Part shown: positions 45,528-59,318 of the stretch, one piece after another | Position numbering within the stretch: position 1 is the stretch's first letter | How the letters are laid out: every line of letters starts with the position of its first letter | NCBI RefSeq assembly: GCF_041260155.1 | Contig: NC_091931.1 | Span: 32,417,541-32,481,540, forward strand | Reading direction: 5' to 3' | DNA: 64,000 nt | Source: Ptychodera flava | Taxonomy: Eukaryota; Hemichordata; Enteropneusta; Ptychoderidae | Program-made: the position numbers and the translations under genes | The notes under the pieces: model-generated | The model's database searches: none | The model's input: the letters and a program-made list of their open reading frames with translations, nothing else | What the model was told of the DNA's origin: nothing

Positions 45528-48040
45528 ACAAGAGAGGCCAACAGCCTGCATTGTTTACACTAACCAGGCCAGGTGCAGCTATGCACGTGTTAAAACAACT
45601 CCCTCCGCTGGCTTCAACACGAAAGTGTGCATTTCTGCTCTAGTTTTTCAATTAAATATTCATTCCCCTGGCAATTTTTACCTTAAATCGATTTGTAGGA
45701 TAGAAACTTTTTTAAAGTCAAAACCCCCACCTCCAAACTAAAAGAATTAAGTTTTTTTTTCCTTCATTGAACTTTGACGTTGCCCCTTAAGTTGTGGATC
45801 CGTATGACCCTGTCTACCATGCATATGAATGCAGTGAGAGCGACGTGTCCGAGCAGAAGACGGCTCCTTTTATCAAATTCTCAAGACTATTCAGTTACAT
45901 TTACAATTTAATTCCCAGCGCTGATCTAGTAGTAGTACTTAGTTCTTAGTGGGTAATATAATATATCTTTATCAGTAGATACACATTGTCGTCATAAATA
46001 TTCTAATGACCTTTGACATGCTATAATGGTAATGGAATCTGAGATCCCCCATGCCCCATAGAACGAGTCAATTACGGATGGCAACGACTGTTTACGGTTG
46101 CAAATACGGACGGGGTACAACATTTTCCGTCGTAGAAGACAAAAATATTGCAGCAGAATATAGTATAATTTTCAACTGACAAAACAGACCCGATTGAGAA
46201 GTTACAAAGAGTACATTTTTCTCTTCAAATTGACTCTCTCTCTCTATCATCGTCTGTTCCCCATACCAGCGATACAGATCCATCGATCCTGTTCATAAAA
46301 CACTGGACGGTACATGATATATCTTAGTGTTTTAACATGGAGTGATTTTTATCCTCCAGCAAGCCACTCGCGCCACCGATGAAAAGATTCGAACGACACT
46401 GTTCTTTAAAGGTTCATAATAACATCCATCCATCCATCCATCAATACATCTATCGGATATATTTGTATGTCCAATAAGTCCGCGACTTAATCTTCTGAAA
46501 TTTGATGACAAGTCAAAACGTGTTGTCAGCGTATCTGTCTTAAAATCAGAGGGTGGTATCAAGCTACTGTCTTTGTAACTGAGGTTTCTTTCCGGTAATC
46601 GTCGCCTACGTTTGAACCCTTTCATTTCCCTCATAGGAAAGCGTTGCAGTGCGCCATCATGGTGTTTACTTGCCGTCACCGTTTGTTTTAGTTATGCGTA
46701 TACCATACTCCACACAGTCAAAAAAGATGATATGTTTTAGGTATACACCATACATTTCGAAAAGATACAGATCTCCTGATTCAATTGATTGTTTCACTGC
46801 TATATACAATGTTTCAGATTATGAGAAGAAAAGTCACATTGTAAGGTTATTTTGTCGGCAGAATTCCAGAGTGTCTCTCCATAGCAGACTTACGGAGCAA
46901 AACTCACTGACATACGACATCGTCGTCATGATCATTCTGTTTTTCACACGGGTCTTCTACCAATCAAAACTTACCTAACCGTAGTTTCAGCTCTTCGCCA
47001 TACGTTGACATTTTAACTCAATTATGAGAAGCCTGCAGCTGGTAAGGAATTGTTTTGAACTTTTTACTTGATCAAAAACTCATGATTCAATGTTGACAAT
47101 TGAAGCTTATGATTATAAGAGCATGCAATGATTTTTTGAGTTCTAGACCCGAAGCGTGTAGGTAATTAATTAAGTAATTGCTTGAATGTTGTTCACTTAG
47201 CAACTTTACATCGATAAAAACCGCATTCGGCAGGCGATTTGAGTCGTTAGACTTGATTTTAAAACTTTACCGCCTGTCACTGAACGGAACCGTAGTATAT
47301 GCTGTTGCTTGAGTCGTGCACTATATAATAAGTTAACGCATCACTGGATTGTCGTTTACTTAGCATTTGTAAGGGCACCCACTCTTTATAAAAACTGGAT
47401 GTAATGCGCGATTTCACTTTTGGGTTTTGATTTTGAATATTTTATTACCTATCACGGAGCGGGGCCATCTGTGGGTGTTTAAGTTATTATAATGGTGGCT
47501 TTCCACATCAAATATTTAGTGGAATGCGTCAACAGCGTTACAGTGATTGATAATGTAATCACCGTGCCTTTTTGTTGCACAACGTCTGGTTTTCGCTGTC
47601 ACTTCCACGCCTCATGACGATGGATCATGGATCTCCTATCCCATGATTCTTTAACGCTTCAGGGGAAGCTGACTGTACTGCAAACGGCGGCGCTTGCAGC
47701 ATGGCTGAAGTGGCAGGTCTAACGACAGCTGCACTCTGATGCTGTGCCATGTTCAGTATCGCTATAATTCATTCACAGTAACAGCCTTATGTATTTTGGA
47801 ATTTGTACAATGAGTGTTTTTTCTCAGTTATCACAGGGAAATTTGACTTCAAAATTCGAAAATTAAAAAAATTAATATATTTTCAGCGATGAAATTTGAC
47901 TTCAAAATCCGAAAATTTAAAAATCAATATATTTCTAAGTGTACATTTAATGTAAAGTAAATACATTTGTTATACGTTTAATTCTTGAAATCGAACTCGG
48001 TGAAAATTGCGTGAGAGAAACCCACATTGGAAGAGAAGAG
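45528..48040. other. Intergenic, nothing recognised
   Basis: Holds a short CATC repeat (46424-46443) and small ORFs without support. Confidence 0.3.
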
Positions 48041-48110
48041 TTTTATTATTCAATCAATCAATCATCCTTTATTCAGTATTGCAGGCCTCCGGCCTTTTAT
48101 ACAATAAGTG
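48041..48110 (-). mobile_element. Likely LINE 3' tail: AATAAA plus (ATTG)n
   Basis: On the minus strand a small hairpin (GGCCGGAGGCC) is followed by AATAAAGGATGATTGATTG. A 3' hairpin, AATAAA and short tandem tail is the pattern of CR1/L2-like LINE ends. No reverse transcriptase is attached. Confidence 0.45.
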
Positions 48111-48465
48111 ACAATAAATATACAGACAGATACAGTGGGGCTTACTACTTGAAAATAGTTACATTATACAAAGAATTGAGAAAATCCAGAAAATCCATGT
48201 GTAATATCAATTTGTCTGCAATAGACCATCCCGTAACTTGAAACTATGGTAAATAAACTTTGACAAGTTTATTAAAGTATGGGGGTTCTGGGAATTTAAT
48301 AGGCTGGTATATTTAATCACTGACGGTTGTTCATAAAAGAAAGGCGAGAGGAGTCATACACGGGACAAATAAAGCAGAAGTGAAATTCTGTTTCAACACA
48401 TTGCAAATTACATAACTGGCATATTCTATTTTCTCTGGCTAGACCTAGTTTTATTATTCTTCAAG

Positions 48466-48770
48466 GTAGTATCCGCCTCGAAAGTGAAAAACATAGACTT
48501 TTGATAAAACTTTTCGCGGAGAAACTTTCAACTATTCTCTTTAAAAACCAACAGCAAAATTAAGGATCACCGTGAAAACGTTGATACCAGAGAAACAAAT
48601 GACCCTAATGATTTACCGATTTTTGAAATTCAAAATGGCTGCCATCCCTGAGTTAACTTCATGAGGGAAAAGTCGATATTCACAAAAATAAAACGGTAAA
48701 AACTTCACTTACTCCATGAGCTACAAAATGACCAACACAAGAGTTGGAGCAGAAAAGTGATAATTTTTCT
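48466..48770 (-). repeat. Dispersed repeat R1, copy 4
   Basis: Starts AAGGTAGTATCCGCCTCGAA and contains TTCAAAATGGCTGCCATCCC. The far end is diverged or truncated. Confidence 0.65.
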
Positions 48771-50751
48771 TCGACGTCTTTTGAAGTAAAACTTAGCTAT
48801 AGTTTTGATTTGAATTTGGAATTTAGTGTGGGATTAACTTTACTGAGTATTTTAAAGCTTCGCAATACCTGTGCCTCTATGTATGATTTTGTTTACCTTA
48901 ATAGTGCCCCCAACCAATCCACTGTTCTTCATTTGCATAACAAGTGCCATAGATAATTAACTGAATTTCGGTGTTGGTAAGTGGACCATTTCGCTGGATG
49001 CCCATTGGTAGCAGGATCACTTAATCAGATCGGTAATTTTCACTGCACGGAGTAGGCACATACAATTTTACATGAAACTTTACATTTGTGGCCATACTCT
49101 GGAAAGCAACTCAAGTTTCGATTTGTACAGTTAAATGTAGCCATACGTTTCTTTCACAAGTGTAAAACCAAGCAGACACTTACTCATCTCTCAATAAGTA
49201 CAACAACAGCATAATACAGCGTTAATTTTGAAAAAAACCATGAGAATGCTGGGGAAAGTTACTGATATTCAATATTTGGGTTTCAAGTTAATAATATATA
49301 GACTCACGTAAGAAGTACCGGTAAGAATTTGATGCTCTTTGCGATTAGACAACAATTCTCGTTGAAGAGATAACGAACAGGGTATGATTTACGGCAAAAC
49401 ATAAAGGGATGTTGCAAATAGTAGAACACGTTCTCGAAATCTTGTAGTAGATCAGCCTATGTGCTTATAAGCGAAAGTATGGAAATGACAAATGTCTTCT
49501 GCTATCAGAGTTTCAGCCAAAACGTATAAATATTCTCTCACGTGGTCCGGTTTACGTATAAACCTTTCCATGAGTTCGATTCGTCTTCAAATTCACTTTT
49601 AGATTTATCGCTTGATCTGGCTTTGTTCTGACATCGAGCGTCGTTTCCATATCATCAAAGTCTATAACTCGAGAGTGAAGATGAGGGTCCTCGTGGTAGT
49701 AAGACAAAAAGATGATGATAACCAACGGTGTTGCGAAAAGAATGATCAGGACATGAATCGATAATGCACCCGTCTAGCGGAATGCGGACCGAGAAAACTG
49801 CAAACAGTGAACCAGAAATTCCTTCTCAAATTTTCCTAGATTTTGATTCATCTCCGTTTTTTTTGTTCACATCAGACTTGAATTTCCCGACACACCTAGG
49901 GCGACATTTCATAATCTTTGCTACGATCTATTCATATTTGCTAGTCGCCTTTAAGCGAGTTTACGATGACTTAGAAACGGGTCCCTGCATCGCACGATTC
50001 TTTACACAGTGCAGTACGTATAACATTATCCGACGTATCTGGTTAATAAGGTTGCATTAAGACATATACATTCCAATGCATCGTTGAAACATTTTTACAC
50101 AGTGAAAGCGATAAATTTATGCAATTATGTTGTAAGTGCAAATTTAAGAAGGCAAACAAGGGGATAAAATCGTTGGACCGACTAAGTTAGAAATATTGTC
50201 CTCTTTTCCTTGTGTTCTCGGAAACTGCAGCCAATAGACTCTAGAGGATAAATCTTCTTTTCCGCCGCCAGTAAATCAGAAAACTTGGAGAAAACACGAA
50301 ATAAACTTGATAACAAAATTTGCAACCATATTTCAACCTGAAAGGGAGTTACTTCTGGATTATTATCCGGACAATTAGAAAAATATGTGCAGTATTGAAA
50401 ATGGATTATGGAATCACAATTTCGACACAGTAAGCAAGTTTATGAGAGTATACACATAGAAAGTAGACAATATATATTCATTGAGTAACTTGAATCAAGG
50501 GGAAGGAGAACTTTCATTTTGGCTTAGTCTGTTGTGTTTACTGCGACTAGAGTGAAAAAATCTAACTTAAAATGTCTTAAGGAAACATCAATATCAGCAT
50601 CTTTAAGTTATCCGAGTTTGTTTGTACAGTGTCAGTAGGATTCATCATGATCAGAGACGATTTGATGAATTTGTAGGACTAAACGTGAAAACCTGAATGC
50701 TAAACATTCTTCTCATTTTATGTCTATATGCGTATGTACAACTGTGAACAG
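48771..50751. other. Intergenic; possible weak membrane-exon signal near 49560-49775 (minus)
   Basis: A 71-codon minus-strand open frame contains a hydrophobic run, IHVLIILFATPLVIIIFLSY, without an ATG, preceded by an AG. It could be an internal or last exon, or chance. Nothing else is seen. Confidence 0.15.
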
Positions 50752-50912
<161 letters not shown>

Positions 50913-53900
50913 ATTCTTCTTTAAACATGATTTGTAATGTTCTATTGAACATTTTAGAATTATACCTATCTCATCCGGGTTGTAAACAGTAACTGTGCCT
51001 TTCTTTTTTCCACTGAGGGTTGAAAATAATGATTTATACTAAGTTCCAAAGAGATGTGTAGAATCTGCTGCCCGGGAGGCGCTCTTATTAACCTAACAAT
51101 GGAGGTATGCAAAGGATAATCATAAACTCTTGTTTGTTGTTCATCAATCTGATCTCACATGGCTTCGAATTCTATCAGCTGCTGATAGCTTCCTTGGACA
51201 AGACAATGTGTTAAGGGTTCTCTACATGCAAATCTGCAGCCGAAAGGAAGGTCTTATTCAGTTTAATTCAGTAAGAAAGGAAAGTAAGGCATTTGGCTAC
51301 ACAATTTATTTCAGCATTGATGATTAATACCACAGAGCTTCAACTCAAAAGTAACGTATAGTACCCAGTAACTTATCATCAGACATGTATTTTGTATGTC
51401 ATCATGTGTTTCTTCCCGTCAGCTTTGATATCATGAGGAACAGGATTACTCAAGGTCCAGTGTTATCATAGTGTCATCAGCATTCTTGTTTTATTACATA
51501 GGAATATTTATGACCGTATCATCATAACTTCCACGAGGACTATCAACCAGGTTTACAAGTACTTACTGTGTACAAGTCATAACCCTTATCAGTCTTATGG
51601 AATGGGTAGTTAAGATATATGCACGCCTGGGCTGCGTGCTTGTTTTCCGACAGCCATCCTACCACACCTTAGCGCTATTGTTTTCAACTTCCTCCAGGAC
51701 ATTTCTTTCGTGACTTTCCGGATGAACCCAAGTCACTTAGCGCTTGCACAATTCACATATTTTAGCGACGGTTAACCGTCAAAGATATTCTAGAAAGACA
51801 GACACGTATACAGTTACTTAGAAATAATCACAAACTGGCTTTTTCGACACATTCTTTAAGTTTAAGTCTAACCATTTAAGCTTCTTTAAGTTTCGCTAAA
51901 ACAGTTTTTTATCGCTATAGGCCTAAGGAGTCCGTTGACGCCGTCTTTGTTGATTAAATCTGCATTTGGGAAATGCGTTAAAACACACCCCAACGGCACC
52001 ATCAAGTTATATAACTCATAGTCGCACTTTTTACACTTTTGATTTACAACAACTGACACGAATCGTGAGACACGGCGTTTTTTAATGGAGGACATAAATT
52101 AATGGCCGTCTGCTAATTACACCTGACTCTTCTCAACGCTCTTTCTGCAGATGCCGGAGGTTGTAAAATCGCAACACAAAATTGCACGTGTCTCCTGATA
52201 CCACGATCATCGCCTTGTGTCAATCCATGAAACGTATGCTGCACCGGCAACATCTCCACACGTAATTGATAACTCAGCAAGACCTGCGGCCCACGATCTA
52301 GCTACTTGATTTGATCCATCAATCAATCAAGGAATCGATTATTTATCCATTCACGGTGAAGGCCGTAGGGTATACAGTACAATATACATTGCAATGAATT
52401 GAAGCATTGCAGACAAACTGGCCGTAGTATGAATTCCGTTGGCTTCTCTTAAACATTTGGTTTCGTCTTTTTGGTTTCCTTGCCATCCAATGCGTCTGTC
52501 GTGTATCATCGTTGACTACCAAAAGTACACGAGTATCGGCCGACACTTCACATATAGGACAAGTTTATTTACTCCACTCTCAATTTGAATCATTGGAATG
52601 GGTTTGCCCCCAGTGTAATCGCCATCATATAACCCAATCTATGGCAATATGCCTGCTCTCAGTGCAATGTGCAAATGCTCTTATTGTTTGGGAATCACTT
52701 TTAATTTCACGAACTGATGACTAGGTCGGGTTTATAGACTAAGATGTATCACTCTCACGACCTTATTTGTGTTGTGTGGCGCAGTCGTTAAAACGCTATC
52801 GTACACTTTGTCTGATACTGCCACTGTTGAAGACTCACATATATTCCAAAACATTTTTCTTTGTTTTTTGAATTTCTTTGAGGTGATAGCGCATTGACAA
52901 GGTTTTGGTAAGTGAATTCGTTGTTTACGACGGACTTCTTGAGATACATTGCATATACAGATGTTGCGCAGCTAATAAAATTCATGAAATGTTTTTGCTT
53001 TCGCAGAACACAGAGCCTAGATGTGTTGTCATTTAACTTCTGTAAACAATTTGAAAACTTCGAAAACCTCTACAAGCTACCATATAAATCCAGATATAAA
53101 ATAATATTGTTTTGATTGTTCCAAATATTATCACAACGTTTCCTTTTTTCACCCAGGGCAAATAAACGTCAATCACGTAGATCACATGACATGCACGTGA
53201 TCTAAAACGCTAATGGTTTGCCCGCTGACTCTAATGCAATGACGTAAGCATATCACAAAACTGTGTCTAGCTGAAACGTGAAAGTAACGACCAGGCTCCA
53301 AATGCAATTATTTTATACAATTACGAAATTAAGTTGATTACCGGGAAATTTACCCTTGTCACTGTATCAAGTATTAAGTCAGGAATGCTTTTAGCATGGT
53401 GTGTAAATTGCCATGCGCTCGACAAAATCAAGGTCTCCTACCTAAAAGCTGGTCGCAGCTCTCTTATAACGGCTGTTGTCGTACATACAGAAATTACATT
53501 ACTTTCGTATAAGAGAAGCCAATGACATTTTGGCTTTTGTAATCTCATCTGACAGTAAATCATTAAAACACGATTCCATGTTAACTCGATATGATGGGAT
53601 GGCGTTTTCTCTTCAGCGATGTAACGTACAAGAGAGTCCGTGATGGCTTGTTTGAAAGTTAGTAGCCCACTTCCAAATTTGTGTCTGAAAATCAAATGTG
53701 CACCGAATTCTAATTTTTCATAAATTTTAACACTGGAAAACCATCTCGTACGTTGATTTTAACCGGCAAGTTCAACCTTTCCTTCGGCAGAGCAGCATGG
53801 ATACGATTTTATTTCTGGAGAGCTGAAATTCATGTAGTGAGGTTCTAGTGAGAATACGCGATAGTTAAACGCATGGCCTATTTTGTCACGTCAGATTGTC

Positions 53901-55446
53901 GGTGTATAAACGGTTGAGATTCAAGTTTAACGCAAGGCCTATATGTCACGTCAAGTTGTCTGTGTATATTAAAGTTGGCTAGATTCCAGACGGAAAATGC
54001 ATTTCCCTCGATCCTTCGGTATCATCCGATGGTTCGCCAACTTGAATGCTGTGTGTCGGGCATTGGCCGTCTTTCCAAGGGCCGCTTCGATACACGAGCT
54101 GAATCTTTTTCTGTGTGGCGACTGACATACTTTATACTTCATATCCCTTTTAGAAAGTTTGGTTCATTTTCAACGTAAACAAATGGTACAAATTCAATCT
54201 CTTGAAAGAGCCAGTGAATGCCCAATTTCCATCACAAGTCCCTGACCTTGAATTTGATGTGTACTGTAACATTGTTAAAGTGTGCGTATTTCCTCACAAA
54301 CGATTTTGTTCAAACCATCACACAAATGACCCAAAATTCACCAGACATCTGTAACATGTACCACATTAAGTAACTTCGAATTCCACACGTGTTGTCCGTG
54401 TACACTTATGTCTTATATTTTAATTTATCTAAAGCAGACGAGATTCACCCGAGCGTACAGGATATTACGTTTATTGTCAGTTCATGCATAAATCTGTAGA
54501 ATTATAATTGCAGCTGTGTAGTTTTTCCGCTGAAAAAATTCCTTTAAAAAAACTATACATCTGACCCTAAGAGAAATGAAATGTCCTTAATGTAATATGG
54601 ATGGAGTCGCCAAGTCGGCCTAGACCCTTCTATGGCTCCGATACTAGCATGTCATTAACAAGGCACCGCATCCATGTCAATGACCGCAAATCTGTGAAAC
54701 GACACTCGCTGCCGTTTGTTTTGGGCTGGTTTAAGGTTCCAGGACAAGTATTGAACCCCTCCAATTAATGAACTCTCTGCAGAAATATGAGCTCGTAACC
54801 CCATCAAAGATATATACTTTCTGAAAGCCTAGTTATTCGCAAATAGTGTGTTCTGTATTATTCGACAATTGTTTACATAAGGTGCACGTGACAGTAAATT
54901 TGAATAGCCTCTTAAAAATCGGTTTTTACATTTGTCTGCACTAACACTGCTGTATTTCCGGTCGAAATTAACATGATCAAAAGGTGTCATGTTAATCTTC
55001 CAAAGTGTATCTAAAAATTTCGTTTCACGCTCTACAACGATTATGACGCGGCAATTTTCCGGCCGATAACCGATCGCTAGTCTAACGCATTTCAAAGTAT
55101 GTAACATCAAAAGTAGGAAAGATTAAAAAATCCCAGGCACGCTCTTTGAGTTTTTATGTTGTCAATCGCTGGTGCAAATTTCAAGGACTTCCTTGTATGC
55201 AAGGTCGCTTTTTACTTGCCGCTAAAGTCAACTAAAGCTAACATGCCTTACATGTAATTGTATGTGTATGTATGTGGCATCACAACGGTGTTGACTCTGA
55301 CAACTCTAAGTTCTTCGGCAAGTAATCAATTACCTAAGGTGTCCTACACAAAGGTACTTGACAGGTTGGAAGGTTGTGTTTTTAACAAACGTCTTGCAGC
55401 TCTCTCCAGATTTTATTCACTGTATTCTACCATTTAAGTGGCATTC
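50913..55446. other. Intergenic; possible LINE-like (ATTG)n tail near 52316-52420
   Basis: On the minus strand at about 52316-52360, a sequence with ATAAAT and TTGATTGATTGATG resembles the tail at 48041. No gene recognised. Confidence 0.3.
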
Positions 55447-55544
55447 TATGTATGTATGTATGTATGTATGTATGTATGTATGTATGTATGTATGTATGTA
55501 TGTATGTATGTATGTATGTATGTATGTATGTATGTATGTATGTA

Positions 55545-55641
<97 letters not shown>

Positions 55642-55848
55642 ATGTATGTATGTATGTATGTATGTATGTATGTATGTATGTATGTATGTATGTATGTATG
55701 TATGTATGTTTGTATGTAATGTACGTACGTACGTACGTACGTACATATGTAATTATGTATGTATGTATGTATGTATGTATGTATGTATGTATGTATGTAT
55801 GTATGTATTTATCTATGTATCTATGTATCTATGTATCTATGTATATGT
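55447..55848 (+). repeat. Compound microsatellite (ATGT)n(GT)n(ATGT)n(ACGT)n(ATCT)n
   Basis: About 400 bp: ATGT units, a GT tract of about 37 units (55550-55624), more ATGT units, a self-complementary (ACGT)n block (55722-55744), ATGT units again, then ATCTATGT units. The long frames on both strands are artefacts of the repeats. Confidence 0.96.
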
Positions 55849-57949
55849 ACTTGTGACAGTATCATCATTTCAAGAAGAAGTATAACACGTATTCCAACTA
55901 AACGTAACGGATATTCCAGGTGTTGCTATGGTCACGTGATAGACAGCCAAGCAAAACGGAAGTGATCACAATAATAAAAGTTGCTGATAATCAACGATAT
56001 GACTCATTCGGCGTTTCCTTGGCGACAAATTACTCTTGGTCACAAGGTGAAAGTTTTTTTTTGTAAATTTGATTAGAAAAATCAAATAATATAGGTAACA
56101 CTATATATAGGCTGTTATTCATTTCCTATTCATTTTCAGTAGAAAATTGGACAACTATGGAGCGTTATAATTTATCTTACGGTAGCCGTATCCGTTACCA
56201 TGGAATTAGGGCATTCACGATGACTTTACGGTGCTTATTATCAAGGTATAAGGCAGCGTTGGAAGAACGAGTGTGCAAGGATTGTGAAAGACTCAGCTGT
56301 TTGAACTTCGTGTTTAAGATGAAACAATCCTGTTGACGTTTGCTCCAAATTGGTAACTTCATGCAAAATGACGTGCTACAAATCGAATGAAAGCCCATTC
56401 ATCTCGGCTTTCACTTATCTGATACATAATTGAGTAAATTGTTGCTAATTTGCACACAGCTTGAAGGTTTTCGGCACAGCCGTTTCGACTTCGATGAAAC
56501 GTTACCGACAAGGAAACACGTGATAAAGCGATATCCTGTCTCACAACCGGTTCAGTCCATTACCATTCCGTGCACGTTCGCTCGTGTCAACATCGGCAAA
56601 TATACGGTCACGCGACGTCATTACAGATAACGAAGAAAATCTGATCATGACCTGCTTGTGATGATAAAATCTAAGTATTTCATATCAGTTTGATTTCGTG
56701 CGACCATGCTATCTGACAGTTGTGTAGTGTAACTTGTCAGGAGAAGCAGTTTGATACGTTTCGGGGACAAGGCTAATCGACCGCAATGGCATCGTTCGTT
56801 TTAAAAATACCATACACTCGGCCCCGTGCGTCGCTGTCTCTGAGTATTGCTCGAAAACGTTATGCGATTTTTCATCAAGAAGGCCCCTGTTGTATGATGC
56901 AGCCAGCTTTGATATAAATTCTAACGGCATAAATGCCATTTCATCTACCCTCCATGAAGCCCGATGTTCTATGTAAGGACGGGAAGCATATAATAGCGAT
57001 TGTTAAAGTGTATGTTTTCTGATCTTTGTTAATTAGGGTTTCGAGACATGGGTCCGACACTTTCTTGTACTCCTTTCGTTTCTTCTTCTTCTTCTTCTTA
57101 CTTCACGCTCAATTCAAACATAAGTGCTTTCAAAAACATTTGGTGTATTAATGACGTCATTGCTTCTGTAGACATTGATGGAACTTTACTATTGATTCAA
57201 TTTTGTTGTAAAGAAAATGCTTTCACCTCTAAGCATACTTTCCCTTTTGCCAAATCCTTTCTCGTCCTGGCACCGTACTCCTCACGGAATGGAAGGGGGT
57301 GGTCAGTTGGAGGATTCTTCGTAAGCATGTACATGCCAACGAAAAGTTTTCCTCAATATACCCCTTCTCATTGGCGGTTAGGTGGCTTTTTTCTGCAAGA
57401 TGTAAGGTGTTCCTGTCCTTTTTTCTCGCAAATTTCTGTCACTTTTTCTTGTTTCGGATGTTTGTTTCGCTTTCTCCTATTCAGTGGAGATTTTTCATGC
57501 ACCTCGCATCTTGCCTTTTGTCATTAACAAAATTGTGCTTTTTTTCAGATTTAATTGGTTTCCTTCCCCATGTTGCAAGTGATATAGCTACCTGTTTGCC
57601 CTTTCACCAGTTCTCTCCGTCTCGCTCCAGCATCAGTTTCATAGTCATTTCGCAGTTTTGCTGATTTTTTACAGTCCAATTTTGTTTAGTATTTTCAGTA
57701 ATTGACCATCATTTGCGAAATTGAAGCATTTGTCAGATTTCATTTTTGCTTTTTGTCTCAAAATTTGAATTGTTTTGATATGTACTTGTCTGTACAGGAG
57801 ACTAATTTTAGTAATAACGTTTATTTGAAAAATCAAATCTTCTTCGTCGTCGTCGTCTTCTTCTTCTTCTTTCGTATAAATGCAAGTGCGACGCAAACAC
57901 TGTTGCACCTAGAGACACAAAAGTTAGTAAATAGGTAAAACTCCGCGAA
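55849..57949. other. Intergenic; TTC/TCG-rich tracts
   Basis: (TTC)n near 57075-57098 and a TCG/TCT tract near 57838-57871. A 159-codon frame at 57048 is Ser/Phe-rich and lies on a TTC tract; not accepted as a gene. Confidence 0.3.
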
Positions 57950-58500
57950 AGTGAATTTTTGATCATATGACCATAAATAGGTCACTGACCTGGCGGCCAT
58001 TTCTGATTTAAAGTTTAAAATTGACCTCATTTGCAAAAAGAGAGGTCTGATTTTTGGTACGCAGGGACAACTATTGAAGCATTTTTTTTTTGACAAAATT
58101 CAGGTGACTCAGATGAACTTTGCCCTCATATATACATATACGCCTATAAATCAGTAACCACAAGTGCCGCACCCTTCATATTTGGTAGGATTTGGGAACT
58201 CCTAAAGCCATATCCTTTATCTCATTAATTATGCGAATATCTGATTCTGGGCTAGCTGCTAGCTAGAGCTCGGGGTCTGAATAAGTATGGGAGCAAAGTT
58301 TTTTGACAAAATGTCAGGTGACCAGGATGACCCTTGACCTCAATTTTACTAATAAGCCCATAACTCATTAGCTATGAGCATATCTATATTGCCCATATAC
58401 ACTAAGGTGTCTCAAAACCCGTGCATCCGTGATATGCCGCTATATTTAAATTTGGATGAGTTTGTCCATGACCCGTGTGACCCTTATTTGCATTGACACT
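57950..58500 (+). repeat. Diverged direct repeats, period about 210 bp
   Basis: TTTTTTGACAAAATTCAGGT near 58085 recurs as TTTTTTGACAAAATGTCAGG near 58300, each followed by a GATGA..TTGACCTCA-like stretch. Confidence 0.5.
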
Positions 58501-59051
58501 CGGACAAATTGTTCATCTTCTCTTCTCAAAGCTTAGTCACTGATCATACGCTGGGTTAATATTTCAAGCTGTAGCGAAGGTCAAATGTTTGATCCATCCC
58601 CAAATATTCACCTTATATCATGTGTGGCAGGCCCTATAAAATGATTTTGACGTCATACAATCAGCTGCATGCGTTAATATGGTGAGAATCGCAATAATAC
58701 TTTATGCTGATTGAACAGTGTCACAGGAGAGTAATCTCGCAATAACAATTATGGTCCCGGTAAACACAAAGGCAATATTTTCGAAATTAAGTCGTTTTTG
58801 TGCAGATGTTTTGTGTATATGCACTTGAAGTTGAAGACAAAATGAAGTACTTGTGTAATGGATTCCACAACGTCAAACATTATTTGAGATATCTGTGTGT
58901 TTTACCACGATGTATTGGCGGCAACGTAGTACCGCAAGTTCTGCGCTACTGAGACTAATTTGTCCTCTGGTCACGTGTTCTCGCTGCCTATATATACACA
59001 TTGCGACGCTGTGAAAGTTCTTGTTGCGGCTTTTAACTGCATGTCCCGGCA

Positions 59052-59318
59052 TCACCGTAGGTTCGTCCTTGCATTGTCGCACCAGTAGCCGACGGCTCTT
59101 TCGAAGCGGCATCTTAGTACCCTGCAAACATCTAAAACTGAGATGGAGATGATGATGATGATGATGGTGGTGGTGGTTGTGATGGTGATGATGGTAACGA
59201 CTACGTCCTCCGAAATACTGACTTTGACGTTGGTGCTCGTTGCGTCTCTTGACAGCTCCGCCAACGCAAGCCCTAGCGGGTAGGTTACAAACACTATTAA
59301 TACTGACGTCTGCATCAT
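59052..59318 (-). CDS. Possible secreted peptide precursor (88 aa), low confidence
   Basis: Reads leftward from 59318 with a signal-peptide-like start, MMQTSVLIVFVTYPLGLALA, followed by a polar stretch. A trinucleotide-repeat segment encoding Ile/Thr (59142-59195) follows, then a short Cys-containing end (VCRVLRCRFERAVGYWCDN). No splice or promoter support; the overlapping frame gives a His tract. It may be chance. Confidence 0.2.
   Translation of the reverse strand: MMQTSVLIVFVTYPLGLALAELSRDATSTNVKVSISEDVVVTIITITTTTTIIIIIISISVLDVCRVLRCRFERAVGYWCDNARTNLR

Noticed and set aside
52770..52840. tRNA/SINE-like A box (TGGCGCAGTCGTTAA)
   Set aside because: No convincing B box or cloverleaf follows; too weak to call a tRNA or SINE.
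57048..57664. Two overlapping frames of 159 and 121 codons
   Set aside because: Ser/Phe-rich low-complexity translation of a TTC-rich stretch, without domain or splice support.
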